From: Treponema sp.
Lineage (GTDB): Bacteria; Spirochaetota; Spirochaetia; Treponematales; Treponemataceae
Length of the DNA: 64,000 nt
Reading direction: 5' to 3'
Assembly (NCBI GenBank): GCA_017549025.1
Contig: JAFYWB010000037.1
Span: forward strand, 17,412-81,411
The position numbers were made by a program, and so were the translations under genes. Below, piece after piece: positions 6,955 through 15,641 of the stretch. Position 1 is the stretch's first letter. Every line of letters begins with the position of its first letter. The notes below the pieces were generated by a model. It worked only from the letters and a program-made list of their open reading frames with translations, had not been told where the DNA came from and did not search any database.

Positions 6955-9693
6955 TTAGCGTCCGCAGCACTGCTTGTACTTGCGACCTGAACCACAAGGA
7001 CAAGGATCGTTGCGTCCCACCTTAGGCTCAGAGCGAACCACCGTCACCTTGTCGGCCTGGCGTCGCTGTGCCATGGGAGAGGCACTGGCAGCCTGACGAG
7101 CGGCATTGCCGTCAAAGGCTTCCATGGCATTGTGCTGGGCATTCATCTGCCGCACCTGGGGGCTTCGTCGCTGGGTTTCATCTCCCATCTGCACCTTTAC
7201 ACGGAATACACGGGAGGCAATTTCCTCCTTGATGGCGTCAATCATGTCGTAGAAGATGTTAAAGCCGTCAATCTTGTACTCGGTAAGAGGATTCTTTGAG
7301 CCGTAGGAACGCAGATATACTGCTTCCCGCAAGCCTTCCAGCTGCTCCAGATGGTCAAGCCACTTCTTGTCGATGAAGTGAACATACTGGTAGCGGATAA
7401 ACATATTCAGGTTTTCCTTGCCAGCCAGGGCTTCCTTTTGCTCCAAGTCTTTTTCCAGTAAGGAGATAATATATTTCTCTCTTTCGGTTGAACTTGGAAG
7501 CTCCTCTGGCAGGATGGTCAGTCCAAAGGTTTGCTTCAGCTGAGCCAGTAAGTCTGACTCGGTACCAATAGCCTTTTTGCCACTGTAGCTTTCCATCAGC
7601 TGGGCGACAGTGTCGGTGGCTGTGGACATAACTCTGTCCCGCAGGTTTTCGTCCACCAGAATCTGGTCACGCTGCTCGTAAATGAACTTGCGCTGCTCGT
7701 TGAGAACATCATCGTATTCCAGCAGGTGCTTTCTGATTTCAAAGTTCCGCTCTTCAACCTTTTTCTGGGCCTTTTCAATTCCCTTGTTGAGCCAAGGATG
7801 GTTGATGGGCTCACCAGGTTCCATTCCGATGCGGGACATAATGCCCTTCATCTTTTCGCCACCAAAGAGACGCATTAAGTCGTCATCCATGGAGATGTAG
7901 AATTTGGAGCGTCCAGGATCACCCTGTCGTCCAGAACGACCACGCAGCTGGTTGTCGATACGGCGGCTTTCGTGTCGCTCTGTACCCATAACATACAAAC
8001 CACCAAGATTTTTAACTTCTTCGTAGTCTGCAAGCCACTTTTCTCGCTCAATCTTTAATGCTGCTTCAAACTGCTGCTGGGTGGCATTTGTTCCTGCACG
8101 CTTGCGAGCCCTAAACTCAGGGTTACCACCAAGCTTAATGTCGGTACCACGACCAGCCATGTTGGTGGCAATGGTAACGGCACCCTTGGCACCAGCTTCT
8201 GCAATAATCAATGCTTCACGAGCATGGTTTTTGGCGTTCAAAACCTCGTGGCGTACACCACGACGGGTGAGCAGGGCTGAAAGATGCTCAGATTTTTCTA
8301 TTGAAACAGTACCTACAAGAATGGGCTGTCCCTTGCTGTGACATTCCATGATTTCCTTGCAGATGGCATTCCACTTATCGGCCTCGCTCATGTAGACTTC
8401 ATCGTCTTCGTCCTTTCGAGCCACAGCCTTGTTGGTGGGAATAACTACTACTTCAAGGCCGTAAATCTTATCGAATTCCACAGCTTCTGTTTCTGCAGTA
8501 CCAGTCATTCCAGAAAGCTTGTCGTACATGCGGAAGAAGTTCTGGAAGGTGATGGTGGCCAAGGTTCTATTTCTCTGGGCGATTTTAATGTGTTCCTTGG
8601 CTTCAATGGCTTGATGGAGACCATCTCCGTAACGGCGACCTTCTAGAATACGACCAGTAAATTCATCTACAATCTGAACCTGACCATCTCGCACCACGTA
8701 GTCTACATCGGGCTTGTACAGGGTGTGGGCACGAACTGCCTGGGTAAAATAGTGGATGTATTCAAAGTTGCTTTCGTCAAAGAGGCTTCCAGTAATGAGG
8801 TTTCGCTTCTGAAGAATTTCTTCAATCTTGAGCATACCCTGGTCGGTAAAGGATACACGGCGGGACTTTTCATCCAGCTTGTAGTCACCTTGAATATTTT
8901 CTCCCTGAGCTTCGTCAGGATATTCACCTGTTTCTGGGTCTTTTTCTACCTCGGTAAGCTGGCGAACATACTTGTCTACCTCGTGGAACTTAAAGGTATC
9001 GTCTTCTCCTGCACCAGAGATAATCAAGGGAGTACGAGCTTCATCGATTAAGATGGAGTCGATTTCGTCCACGATACAGAAGGCAAAGTCACGCTGTACC
9101 TTCTGGCTGGGATCAATTTGCATGTTGTCTCGCAGGTAGTCAAAGCCTAGCTCGTTGTTGGTACCGTAGGTAATGTCGCAGTTGTAGGAAATCTTTCTGG
9201 CAGCATTGTCCATGCCAGAAACAATGGAGCCAACGGTAACACCAAGATAGGTGTACACTGGCCGCATCCAGTCGGCGTCACGCTGGGCCAGGTAGTCGTT
9301 TACTGTTACCACGTGGACACCACGGCCAGTTAAGCTGTTGAGGTAGGCTGCTGCCACGGACATAAGGGTTTTTCCCTCACCAGTCTTCATTTCAACAATG
9401 CGGCCGGAATTCAGCACGATGGAACCCATCAGCTGTACGTCGTAAGCCCGCTCTCCCAATACACGGTTGGCAGCCTCTCGTGCCAGGGCAAAGGCTTCTG
9501 GCAGAATGGCATCCAAGGTTTCACCGTTAGCCAGGCGCTCCTTGAATTTTTGAGTCTGCTGGGGAAAATCCTCGGCACTCAATCCCTGAGCCCAAGATTC
9601 CTTGTTGTTTATCTGTTCAACAATGGGCAAAAGCTGTTTTACATCTCGGTCCCGCTTGGAACCAAAGAAAAAGGTCAATACTGAATCAAGCAT
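6955..9693 (-). CDS. secA: Preprotein translocase ATPase SecA
   Basis: SecA is the ATP-driven motor that pushes unfolded preproteins through SecYEG. The 912-residue protein has Walker A in MKTGEGKT (residues 102-109), the DEAD-type box VDEIDSILIDEARTP, the helicase motif NMAGRGTDIKLGG and RGRSGRQGDPG. It ends in the zinc-binding tail DPCPCGSGRKYKQCC, which contacts SecB or the ribosome. Length and domain order are normal. There is no Shine-Dalgarno sequence before the ATG; a possible promoter (TTGCCA, 18 bases, TAAATT) would place transcription start at or next to the ATG. It is transcribed divergently from the lipoprotein gene at 9820. Confidence 0.97.
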   Translation of the reverse strand: MLDSVLTFFFGSKRDRDVKQLLPIVEQINNKESWAQGLSAEDFPQQTQKFKERLANGETLDAILPEAFALAREAANRVLGERAYDVQLMGSIVLNSGRIVEMKTGEGKTLMSVAAAYLNSLTGRGVHVVTVNDYLAQRDADWMRPVYTYLGVTVGSIVSGMDNAARKISYNCDITYGTNNELGFDYLRDNMQIDPSQKVQRDFAFCIVDEIDSILIDEARTPLIISGAGEDDTFKFHEVDKYVRQLTEVEKDPETGEYPDEAQGENIQGDYKLDEKSRRVSFTDQGMLKIEEILQKRNLITGSLFDESNFEYIHYFTQAVRAHTLYKPDVDYVVRDGQVQIVDEFTGRILEGRRYGDGLHQAIEAKEHIKIAQRNRTLATITFQNFFRMYDKLSGMTGTAETEAVEFDKIYGLEVVVIPTNKAVARKDEDDEVYMSEADKWNAICKEIMECHSKGQPILVGTVSIEKSEHLSALLTRRGVRHEVLNAKNHAREALIIAEAGAKGAVTIATNMAGRGTDIKLGGNPEFRARKRAGTNATQQQFEAALKIEREKWLADYEEVKNLGGLYVMGTERHESRRIDNQLRGRSGRQGDPGRSKFYISMDDDLMRLFGGEKMKGIMSRIGMEPGEPINHPWLNKGIEKAQKKVEERNFEIRKHLLEYDDVLNEQRKFIYEQRDQILVDENLRDRVMSTATDTVAQLMESYSGKKAIGTESDLLAQLKQTFGLTILPEELPSSTEREKYIISLLEKDLEQKEALAGKENLNMFIRYQYVHFIDKKWLDHLEQLEGLREAVYLRSYGSKNPLTEYKIDGFNIFYDMIDAIKEEIASRVFRVKVQMGDETQRRSPQVRQMNAQHNAMEAFDGNAARQAASASPMAQRRQADKVTVVRSEPKVGRNDPCPCGSGRKYKQCCGR

Positions 9694-9699
9694 ATCTAT

Positions 9700-9729
9700 A
9701 ATTTACTATATTATTAGCTTGTGTGGCAA
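9700..9729 (-). promoter_or_regulatory. Candidate secA promoter, leaderless geometry
   Basis: Reading the minus strand, TTGCCA (9724-9729) is followed after 18 bases by TAAATT (9700-9705). Only six bases separate the -10 box from the secA ATG. The -10 match is moderate, so the assignment is tentative. Confidence 0.4.
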
Positions 9730-9784
9730 GGGCGGATATGGTGAAGTGGATTGAGTTGGACTATTTCCCCTACCATTCCCCGTC

Positions 9785-9813
9785 TTGACACTGCTTGCCC
9801 GCCCCTTTATTCT
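9785..9813 (+). promoter_or_regulatory. Sigma70-type promoter, leaderless geometry
   Basis: A consensus TTGACA (9785-9790) is separated by exactly 17 bases from TATTCT (9808-9813). The expected transcription start, about seven bases downstream, coincides with the ATG at 9820. No Shine-Dalgarno sequence precedes that ATG. Confidence 0.75.
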
Positions 9814-9819
9814 ATTAGA

Positions 9820-11061
9820 ATGATTAAGTGTGTACGTATCCGAAACCTTGTGGGACTTGTGACAAGCTGCATTCTTGCCATCATCTTTTTTTCCTGTACT
9901 AAATCTAGCGGTGTAATCAGCTTAGATGACAATGAGCTTTTTACCTTAAAATATGGTAATTTTGAGGATCAGTTGAATCTTTTTAGCTTGGCAAGTCCTG
10001 CTCCCGTTCGTACCTCCTTGGCCATGCGGGATGGTTTTTTCTACATTGCCAATGGTGAAGCCCAAAAGGTGCTGGAGCTGAATTCCTATGGAGACCTCCT
10101 AAGTATTTACTACAATGGAGAAGGAAATCCCACTCCCAGCTTTGCCGATGCTGCCGATTCCCAGATTGTTTCCACCACCAGAAAGGCTGTGGAGTATCCC
10201 TTCAATTCCTTGGGAGCCATTGCCGCTGATTCTCGAAAATACATCTACGTGGTGGACCAGCTTCCCCCAGAGCGCCACGAGCAGGATGTGGAAAATCGCC
10301 TGCTTTTAAGTCAGATTGTCCTTCGATTTGCCAGTGACGGTACTTTTATCGACTATATCGGTCAGCGTGGACCTGGTGGCATGCCCTTTCCCTATATCAA
10401 GAATATCTACACTACCTACAACAGTGAGCTGGTGGTGGTGTGTCAGGTAAACGATGGTATGGTAGTGTATTGGTTTGACAAAACGGGCTATCTTCGCAGC
10501 ACCATTCCCTTCAAGGTGGATCAGCTACCCAACGTGCTGGATGAAGAGGAGGTTAACGAGGTGTATATTTCCTTGGAAAATATTGTACCGTCTTATACTG
10601 AAGAAAAGCTCTTTGTAAAGGTAGATTATTACACCAGCTCCATCGACGAGGCCTCCAACGTAGAATCTGGTATTGATTATGCTGCTTCCATGTTGTTTCC
10701 TCTGGATATAAATACTGGTGTCTATCAGGAGCCATTTTCAATTCCTGCCTACGAGCAGGAGGTAGCCGACGGCTTTTCCCGTTTGGTATACAATCTTTCC
10801 TATGATTTCCTTGGTGTAACCGATTCTGGTTGGCTTTTCTTTATTATTGCAGATGATACTGGCTATAGCATTCAGATGGTGCAGGAAAATGGAGACACGG
10901 TGCTTCGTCGCCATCTTGACCTAGACCATCGTACCGCCTTGTACCACACCCTTTCCCTTTCCCCAGAAGGAATTATTTCCATGCTGCTGGCGGAGGAGGA
11001 AGAAGCCAAGGTGCTGTGGTGGCGAACCGATAGCCTGATTGATGCAATTCTCAAGGGGTAA
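9820..11061 (+). CDS. Large lipoprotein, possible beta-propeller
   Basis: The 413-residue product begins with a basic n-region, a hydrophobic core and a spirochaetal lipobox (IIFFSC, Cys26), so it should be a lipid-anchored exported protein. The body has repeated segments of the type 'aromatic-xx-Asp-xx-Gly-xx-hydrophobic' (for example FIDYIGQRGPGG near residue 185), reminiscent of six-bladed beta-propeller (NHL/TolB-like) lipoproteins of Treponema. I cannot name a function. The start at 9820 is preferred over the in-frame GTG/TTG extension because the signal peptide begins there and a strong promoter lies immediately upstream. It heads a run of + strand genes reaching past 16784. Confidence 0.8.
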   Translation: MIKCVRIRNLVGLVTSCILAIIFFSCTKSSGVISLDDNELFTLKYGNFEDQLNLFSLASPAPVRTSLAMRDGFFYIANGEAQKVLELNSYGDLLSIYYNGEGNPTPSFADAADSQIVSTTRKAVEYPFNSLGAIAADSRKYIYVVDQLPPERHEQDVENRLLLSQIVLRFASDGTFIDYIGQRGPGGMPFPYIKNIYTTYNSELVVVCQVNDGMVVYWFDKTGYLRSTIPFKVDQLPNVLDEEEVNEVYISLENIVPSYTEEKLFVKVDYYTSSIDEASNVESGIDYAASMLFPLDINTGVYQEPFSIPAYEQEVADGFSRLVYNLSYDFLGVTDSGWLFFIIADDTGYSIQMVQENGDTVLRRHLDLDHRTALYHTLSLSPEGIISMLLAEEEEAKVLWWRTDSLIDAILKG

Positions 11062-11063
11062 TA

Positions 11064-11627
11064 ATGAAGCTGGGTGGTGATTTAGAAGGATACAGTGAAG
11101 ACGAAGAAAAAATTGTCTATCACTATGGAAAACCAGGGGAGCGGCTCAAAAATGCTGACGAGGCGGTAAAGCGCTATTATGCAGGAGAAGGTCCCCAGGC
11201 TCCCAAGGGAATTTTTCAGTCCTTGGTGCAGACTCCATCCTCCCGTCTGATTCTCATTGTTATGCTTGCCATGATGGCTATAGTGGTTTTATCGAGCATT
11301 ATGGATCGGGGAGGAAAAGCTGCTACTGTGGGACTAGTTCCCATGGAGCTTACATCCTTTTCGTTTGAAGATACTGTCTACATTAGTTTACAGCTTAAGG
11401 AAAATTCTAGAATGGATTTTTCTGAGCATCCCTTCGTTTCCTGTAATTTTCTTGTGTACACCACCGACAAACAGGTGATTTATCAGGAGACAGTGGAAAC
11501 ATTTTACACCGGGAAGGAAGATTTTTTACGGACAACATTTGGAGATTATGATATATTGTATGTAGAGGCGGTGGTTACCGTGGGGGATGACACAAAGATT
11601 CTCCGTTCGGATATCACTCGTAGCTAA
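11064..11627 (+). CDS. Unknown single-pass membrane protein
   Basis: Two bases separate this gene from the preceding lipoprotein. The 187-residue product has an acidic, hydrophilic N-terminal part (about residues 1-65), one strong membrane segment near 70-90 (LILIVMLAMMAIVVL), and a roughly 95-residue extracytoplasmic domain with alternating beta-like hydrophobicity. I recognise no catalytic motif. Gene order suggests it works with the lipoprotein upstream and the membrane protein downstream, but that is inference only. Confidence 0.75.
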   Translation: MKLGGDLEGYSEDEEKIVYHYGKPGERLKNADEAVKRYYAGEGPQAPKGIFQSLVQTPSSRLILIVMLAMMAIVVLSSIMDRGGKAATVGLVPMELTSFSFEDTVYISLQLKENSRMDFSEHPFVSCNFLVYTTDKQVIYQETVETFYTGKEDFLRTTFGDYDILYVEAVVTVGDDTKILRSDITRS

Positions 11628-11639
11628 GGGAGCGATTAT

Positions 11640-12095
11640 ATGTTGCAGTTCTATTTTTTATCGATTATGTTAAATCTCGTAACAGGACTTGTGCTTTTCT
11701 GTGAAAAAGACCAAGTGCAGGATGAGTTTCTTGGTGGTGATTTTGCCTTTGACGAGGATAATGATGCTGGTACAAGCAGCTCTATTCTGGGCTTTATGGA
11801 AAGCAAGAATTTCAAGCTGGTGCTGGGAGTTTTAAGTGTTTTGGTAGGATTGCTCAAGCTGCTTTCTGTGGTACAAAACGATGTGCCTGTTATTGGAGAC
11901 CTTTTCCCTGCAGTTGCAGGCTTAATGGGTGGCTTCTGCGTGCTCCTTCAGTTCTACATGGAAACCAACTCCATTGACTATGCTCCCAATGGTCTTTTGC
12001 AAAGCATTTTTGTGGAAAACCGCCGAACCATCGGTATTTGTTGTCTTGTGGTGGCCACCCTCCACTTTGTATTCCCAAAGGTTTTGTTCCTGTAA
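11640..12095 (+). CDS. Unknown polytopic membrane protein
   Basis: The 151-residue product has hydrophobic segments at about residues 1-20, 58-78, 88-108 and 128-150, separated by an acidic loop around residues 24-45. A GGGAG site lies seven bases before the ATG. No family is recognised. It is twelve bases downstream of the previous membrane-protein gene and three bases upstream of the Nudix gene, so it is part of the same operon. Confidence 0.75.
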   Translation: MLQFYFLSIMLNLVTGLVLFCEKDQVQDEFLGGDFAFDEDNDAGTSSSILGFMESKNFKLVLGVLSVLVGLLKLLSVVQNDVPVIGDLFPAVAGLMGGFCVLLQFYMETNSIDYAPNGLLQSIFVENRRTIGICCLVVATLHFVFPKVLFL

Positions 12096-12098
12096 ATT

Positions 12099-12506
12099 AT
12101 GAAGCGTTCTGTTGCCTGTATTTTGTTTCATAACGGAAAGGTTTTGGTGGGGCGCCGCATTCCCGGTGGCCAAATGGGGGAGCGCTGGGAGTTCCCTGGT
12201 GGCAAGGTGGAAAACGGGGAGTCTGCGGAGGTTGCCATTTGCCGTGAGTTTGACGAGGAATTTTCCGTTCCTGTAACTGTGGGCCCAAAGATTGCTCAGG
12301 CGGTGTTCCAGTACAATGGCAAGGATATCCAGCTGGAAGGCTACGAAATTTTCCTTGCTACAGATAATCCTCAGTGGATTTTAACGGAGCATACAGAAAT
12401 CCGTTGGGTTACTTTTGACGAAATCAAGGAGCTCCACTTTGTGGACTCTGACCTACTGATTTATCCCCAAGTAGTAGAATATTTTGACAAAAAGGAAGTC
12501 CAATGA
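12099..12506 (+). CDS. Nudix hydrolase, MutT-like
   Basis: Nudix enzymes cleave nucleoside diphosphates linked to another group; MutT-like members remove oxidised dGTP. The 135-residue protein has the full Nudix box beginning at GGKVENGES (about residue 38) and ending in REFDEEF, preceded by WEFPGG, which is characteristic of the MutT/8-oxo-dGTPase branch. The size is right. The gene overlaps the next one by four bases. Its position close to dut (dUTPase) suggests a small nucleotide-pool sanitation group. The exact substrate is not provable from sequence. Confidence 0.9.
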   Translation: MKRSVACILFHNGKVLVGRRIPGGQMGERWEFPGGKVENGESAEVAICREFDEEFSVPVTVGPKIAQAVFQYNGKDIQLEGYEIFLATDNPQWILTEHTEIRWVTFDEIKELHFVDSDLLIYPQVVEYFDKKEVQ

Positions 12507-12931
12507 TGGGGAACTGTTCCAAGTCCCCCAGATTTTATGGCAAGACAGCTGGTGCTAGCAGTCTTGCGTTTTTTCTTTGTATCTGTACCGTAACGCTGGT
12601 GGCTTGTTCTAAAAAGACTGGTATAATCGACTTGTCTCATGCACCGCTATTGCCAGTGGATTCCTCTTGGGCGGTTATTGTTGACCCCTACGCCATTTAC
12701 CGTAGTGAACCACAGCTTTCTGCCTCGGTGGCAGGCTATGGCCGACGTGGGGCGGTGCAGGAGATTGTAGGCCAGCGAATCATGACAGAGGACAAAAAGC
12801 AGGTTATTTGGTATCAGTTTTCCTCTGGCTGGCTTCCAGAAACATCACTACAAATATACTCCAACGAATTGAAGGCCCAATCTGCTGCCAGGGACTTGGA
12901 GTCAGTTCGGGATGCATCTAGCTGGATGTAA
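12503..12931 (+). CDS. Small lipoprotein with SH3-like domain
   Basis: This 142-residue product starts at an ATGA overlap with the Nudix gene. It has a long basic n-region, a hydrophobic segment and a lipobox TLVAC (Cys35), implying a lipid-anchored exported protein. The body, near residues 55-115, contains a short hydrophobic pattern ([15 protein letters not shown] ... [12 protein letters not shown]) that resembles a bacterial SH3 domain, in which case it could bind peptidoglycan. The SH3 reading is by eye and moderate. The stop codon sits in the loop of a small hairpin just upstream of dut. Confidence 0.75.
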   Translation: MMGNCSKSPRFYGKTAGASSLAFFLCICTVTLVACSKKTGIIDLSHAPLLPVDSSWAVIVDPYAIYRSEPQLSASVAGYGRRGAVQEIVGQRIMTEDKKQVIWYQFSSGWLPETSLQIYSNELKAQSAARDLESVRDASSWM

Positions 12932-12960
12932 TCCAGCAGGATATGATCCAGCAGAATGTA
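12921..12960 (+). repeat. Short inverted repeat with a tandem duplicated right arm
   Basis: GCTGGAT (12921-12927) and ATCCAGC (12931-12937) form a perfect seven-base stem with a GTA loop that contains part of the upstream stop codon. The right arm belongs to an imperfect 15-base tandem repeat (12931-12945 and 12946-12960), so ATCCAGC occurs a second time at 12946-12952 and could pair instead. Confidence 0.7.
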
Positions 12961-12983
12961 ATCCCTTTGAAAGGAGAGACACT

Positions 12984-13418
12984 ATGACAACTATTCCCTG
13001 TACAGTGGCCCCTGGTGCCCTGCTTCCTTCCTACCAAACTGCTGGTGCTGCCGGTGCTGATCTTTGTGCCTGTTTAACAGAACCGGTGATTTTGGCTCCT
13101 GGTCAGCGTGCTATGATTCCCACTGGCCTTTCCTTTGCCATTCCCTCTGGCTATGAAATCCAGGTGCGGCCCCGCTCTGGCCTTGCTGCAAAAAACGGAA
13201 TTACCGTACTGAATAGTCCTGGCACCATCGACAGTGACTATCGTGGCGAGGTTAAGGTTATCTTGATAAATCTTGGAACAGAAGACTTTACCATTGTCCA
13301 TGGAGACCGAATTGCCCAGATGGTGGTGGCTCCAGTAGTGCAGGCTCAGTTCCAGGTGGTAGAAGCCTTGTCTGCCACGGAGCGGGGGCAGGGAGGCTTT
13401 GGTTCCACAGGAGTCTAA
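12984..13418 (+). CDS. dut: Deoxyuridine 5'-triphosphate nucleotidohydrolase (dUTPase)
   Basis: dUTPase hydrolyses dUTP to dUMP and pyrophosphate, keeping uracil out of DNA and feeding dTMP synthesis. The 144-residue protein has the homotrimeric dUTPase motifs in order: AGADLCA (motif 1), VRPRSGLA (2), [10 protein letters not shown] (3), GDRIAQMV (4) and the C-terminal [10 protein letters not shown] (5). The start at 12984 follows AAGGAG at good spacing. An in-frame upstream ATG at 12912 would add 24 residues of repeat-derived sequence and is rejected. It lies between the small lipoprotein and the LptF/G pair. Confidence 0.97.
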   Translation: MTTIPCTVAPGALLPSYQTAGAAGADLCACLTEPVILAPGQRAMIPTGLSFAIPSGYEIQVRPRSGLAAKNGITVLNSPGTIDSDYRGEVKVILINLGTEDFTIVHGDRIAQMVVAPVVQAQFQVVEALSATERGQGGFGSTGV

Positions 13419-13426
13419 GCCTCGGC

Positions 13427-14566
13427 ATGAAGTTTCCAGCTCTCTCGTTTCAGTCAAACCGTAACATTCTCATTATCTATCTGGTAAAGGAATTACTGCT
13501 GTATTTTCTTATCGCCTTTTTATTCTTTTTTATGGTGTTCTTTGTAAATCAGATTTTGCTGATGGCAGAGGACATTTTGAAAAAGCGGGTGCCCATTATA
13601 GATGTGGTTCGTCTCATGAGCTATTCCTTGCCCTTTATCATTGCCCAGTCGGCTCCCTTTGCCACCTTGGTGGGCTTTTTGATGTGCCTTGGTCGCATGA
13701 TGACAGACAACGAGATTTTAGTGATTCGAGCCAGCGGAAAATCCTTTATGGTGATTCTTCTTCCCGTGCTGATTCTCGGTGGCGGTATTTCTCTCCTGTC
13801 CTTTTTTGTAAACGACTATTTGCTCCCCTTGGGAACCATTTCTTATAACAAGCTATACACAGAAATCCTGTTCTCCGACCCTACTATTGAGCTGGAATCC
13901 AATTCTGTTAAACGGACAGATGATGCTACCTTGGTCATCGGTGAGGTGACGGATACCCTAGTGTCGGACTTGATTTTCTTTGACGTGAACGACCAAGGAC
14001 AAACCCGTGTCATTGTTTCTGGAGCCACAGAAATAAATAATTCTACAGAACCAGGGATTCTCATGAACTTGACCATGGATTCGGCTTTGGTGTGCTCCTT
14101 TGATTCAGCTGATGCAAGAAGCTATGACGTAATGCGGGCTGGAAAAACCACCATGAACGTCTTTGCCAGCTCCTTTTTTTCCGACTCATCCTCCAATAAT
14201 CCCCGTGAAATGACCTCTGTTGACCTGTACAAGTTCATTCGTCAGGCAAAAGAAGAGGGCTCCACATCTAGCCTACGGATGAATATGTACAAGCTGGAAT
14301 TTCACAAGAAATTTTCTCTGCCCTTTGCCTCCATCTTCTTTGCTCTGTTAGCCATGCCCCTTGCCATTTTGTTTGGAAAGCACAATGGTCTGACGGTGGG
14401 CCTTATCATCGGAATTTTTCTTTGTGTAGCCTATTGGGCTGCCATGATTCTTGGCCAAACCTTTGGTATTCGGCAGGGACTCAGTGGCTTTTGGACTATG
14501 TGGCTTCCCGACTTCTTTGTTGGTGGGGCAGGTATTGTATTCTATCTTGTACTGGTGAAAAAATGA
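13427..14566 (+). CDS. LptF/LptG (YjgP/YjgQ)-family permease, first of pair
   Basis: This 379-residue membrane protein has the family layout: three N-terminal membrane segments (about residues 15-120), a periplasmic beta-rich domain (about 130-270), and three C-terminal membrane segments (about 290-375). The motif APFATLVG and the following GRM-DNEI-VIRASG segment are typical. In proteobacteria LptF and LptG with the ATPase LptB extract lipopolysaccharide from the inner membrane. Treponemes are not known for classical LPS, so the substrate here is open and may be another glycolipid. It overlaps the second permease by ATGA. No lptB is in the window. Confidence 0.9.
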   Translation: MKFPALSFQSNRNILIIYLVKELLLYFLIAFLFFFMVFFVNQILLMAEDILKKRVPIIDVVRLMSYSLPFIIAQSAPFATLVGFLMCLGRMMTDNEILVIRASGKSFMVILLPVLILGGGISLLSFFVNDYLLPLGTISYNKLYTEILFSDPTIELESNSVKRTDDATLVIGEVTDTLVSDLIFFDVNDQGQTRVIVSGATEINNSTEPGILMNLTMDSALVCSFDSADARSYDVMRAGKTTMNVFASSFFSDSSSNNPREMTSVDLYKFIRQAKEEGSTSSLRMNMYKLEFHKKFSLPFASIFFALLAMPLAILFGKHNGLTVGLIIGIFLCVAYWAAMILGQTFGIRQGLSGFWTMWLPDFFVGGAGIVFYLVLVKK

Positions 14567-15633
14567 GATTTGTCATCTACCTGTACCGTCGCTTTTTACC
14601 AGTTTTTCTGGGATCCATCTTCTTCTTTGCATTGGTGCTGGTGCTGGTGGACCTGCTCATGAACCTGTGGAGTTTTATTTCCCAAGAGGTGGCTCCTGTA
14701 GATATTTTGCGGGTAATGGTGCTGTACATTCCCAAAACCCTTTCTTTTTCACTGCCACTTTCCATTCTCTTCGCTGTGTCCTACACCCTCAGCGACCTCT
14801 ATGCCAAGAATGAGCTAACAGCTATTTTTGCCTCTGGTGTTTCCCTTTTTCAATTCACCTTACCTCTGTTGCTTTTATCTTTAGCTTTAAGCTTTGGCCT
14901 TTTCGTTTTTGAAGACCAAGTTGTAGTGTCTACCTATGCCAAGAAGACCCAGCTACAGGATTCCCTGCTGAATAAAACCCAGTCTCTGAACAACGACAGA
15001 ATCGTTATCATTGCCCAGCAGGGGCATATTGTCTACAAAGCAGACTATTACAACGATTCTCAGCAACGGTTGTCGGGATTGCTGGTGATTTTCCGTGATG
15101 AAAACATGGAGCTTCAAAAAATCCTCCGTTGTAGCACCGCTTCCTGGGAAGAAACCTATTGGAATTGTCTTGACGCCACAGAATACGTGGTAGAAGGTGA
15201 TTTTATGAACAATACTCCAGCTTCCTATGACACCATGCTCCTGCTGACGGAGCCTCCAGAAACCTTCAGAAACAATACGGTGGATGTGGAAACGGTATCG
15301 GTGGCGGAGGCCAAGTCTTACATCGCCCGTCTCCGTCGCTCTGGCTTACCAGTGGCAGAGGCCACTTCCCAGTACTACAAGAAATTTTCCTTTCCCTTCA
15401 TCGTCTTTATCGTAGTGTTCCTGTCCATCGGTCTATCTGGCAAGACAAGAAAAAACGTGTTGCTTATAAGTCTTGTTCTTTGTATTATGGCGGCAGTACT
15501 TTTTTATGTAAGCCAGATGGTTACCATGCTTTTAGCCCAGTTTGGCTACATTTCACCCTTTGTGGGAGCTTGGTTCCCTGTAATTTTGTTTATTTTCTTG
15601 AGCATTATCCTTTTGAAATTCGCTCGTACGTGA
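14563..15633 (+). CDS. LptF/LptG (YjgP/YjgQ)-family permease, second of pair
   Basis: The 356-residue product has the same architecture as its upstream partner, with which it would form a heterodimer. N-terminal membrane segments carry LPLSILFAVSYTLSDLYAKNE, matching the family's coupling region near residue 65, and the C-terminal segments end at LKFART. The start at 14563 was chosen because it overlaps the upstream stop as ATGA and begins with MRFVIYLYRRFLPVF, the usual short basic N-terminus; a longer in-frame start would lie inside the first permease. Tandem lptF-lptG order is common in Gram-negative bacteria. Confidence 0.9.
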   Translation: MRFVIYLYRRFLPVFLGSIFFFALVLVLVDLLMNLWSFISQEVAPVDILRVMVLYIPKTLSFSLPLSILFAVSYTLSDLYAKNELTAIFASGVSLFQFTLPLLLLSLALSFGLFVFEDQVVVSTYAKKTQLQDSLLNKTQSLNNDRIVIIAQQGHIVYKADYYNDSQQRLSGLLVIFRDENMELQKILRCSTASWEETYWNCLDATEYVVEGDFMNNTPASYDTMLLLTEPPETFRNNTVDVETVSVAEAKSYIARLRRSGLPVAEATSQYYKKFSFPFIVFIVVFLSIGLSGKTRKNVLLISLVLCIMAAVLFYVSQMVTMLLAQFGYISPFVGAWFPVILFIFLSIILLKFART

Positions 15634-15641
15634 GGTTTGAT

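Noticed and set aside
12912..12983. Longer dut start or separate small ORF
   Set aside because: The extra residues come from the tandem repeat, and AAGGAG at normal spacing supports 12984.
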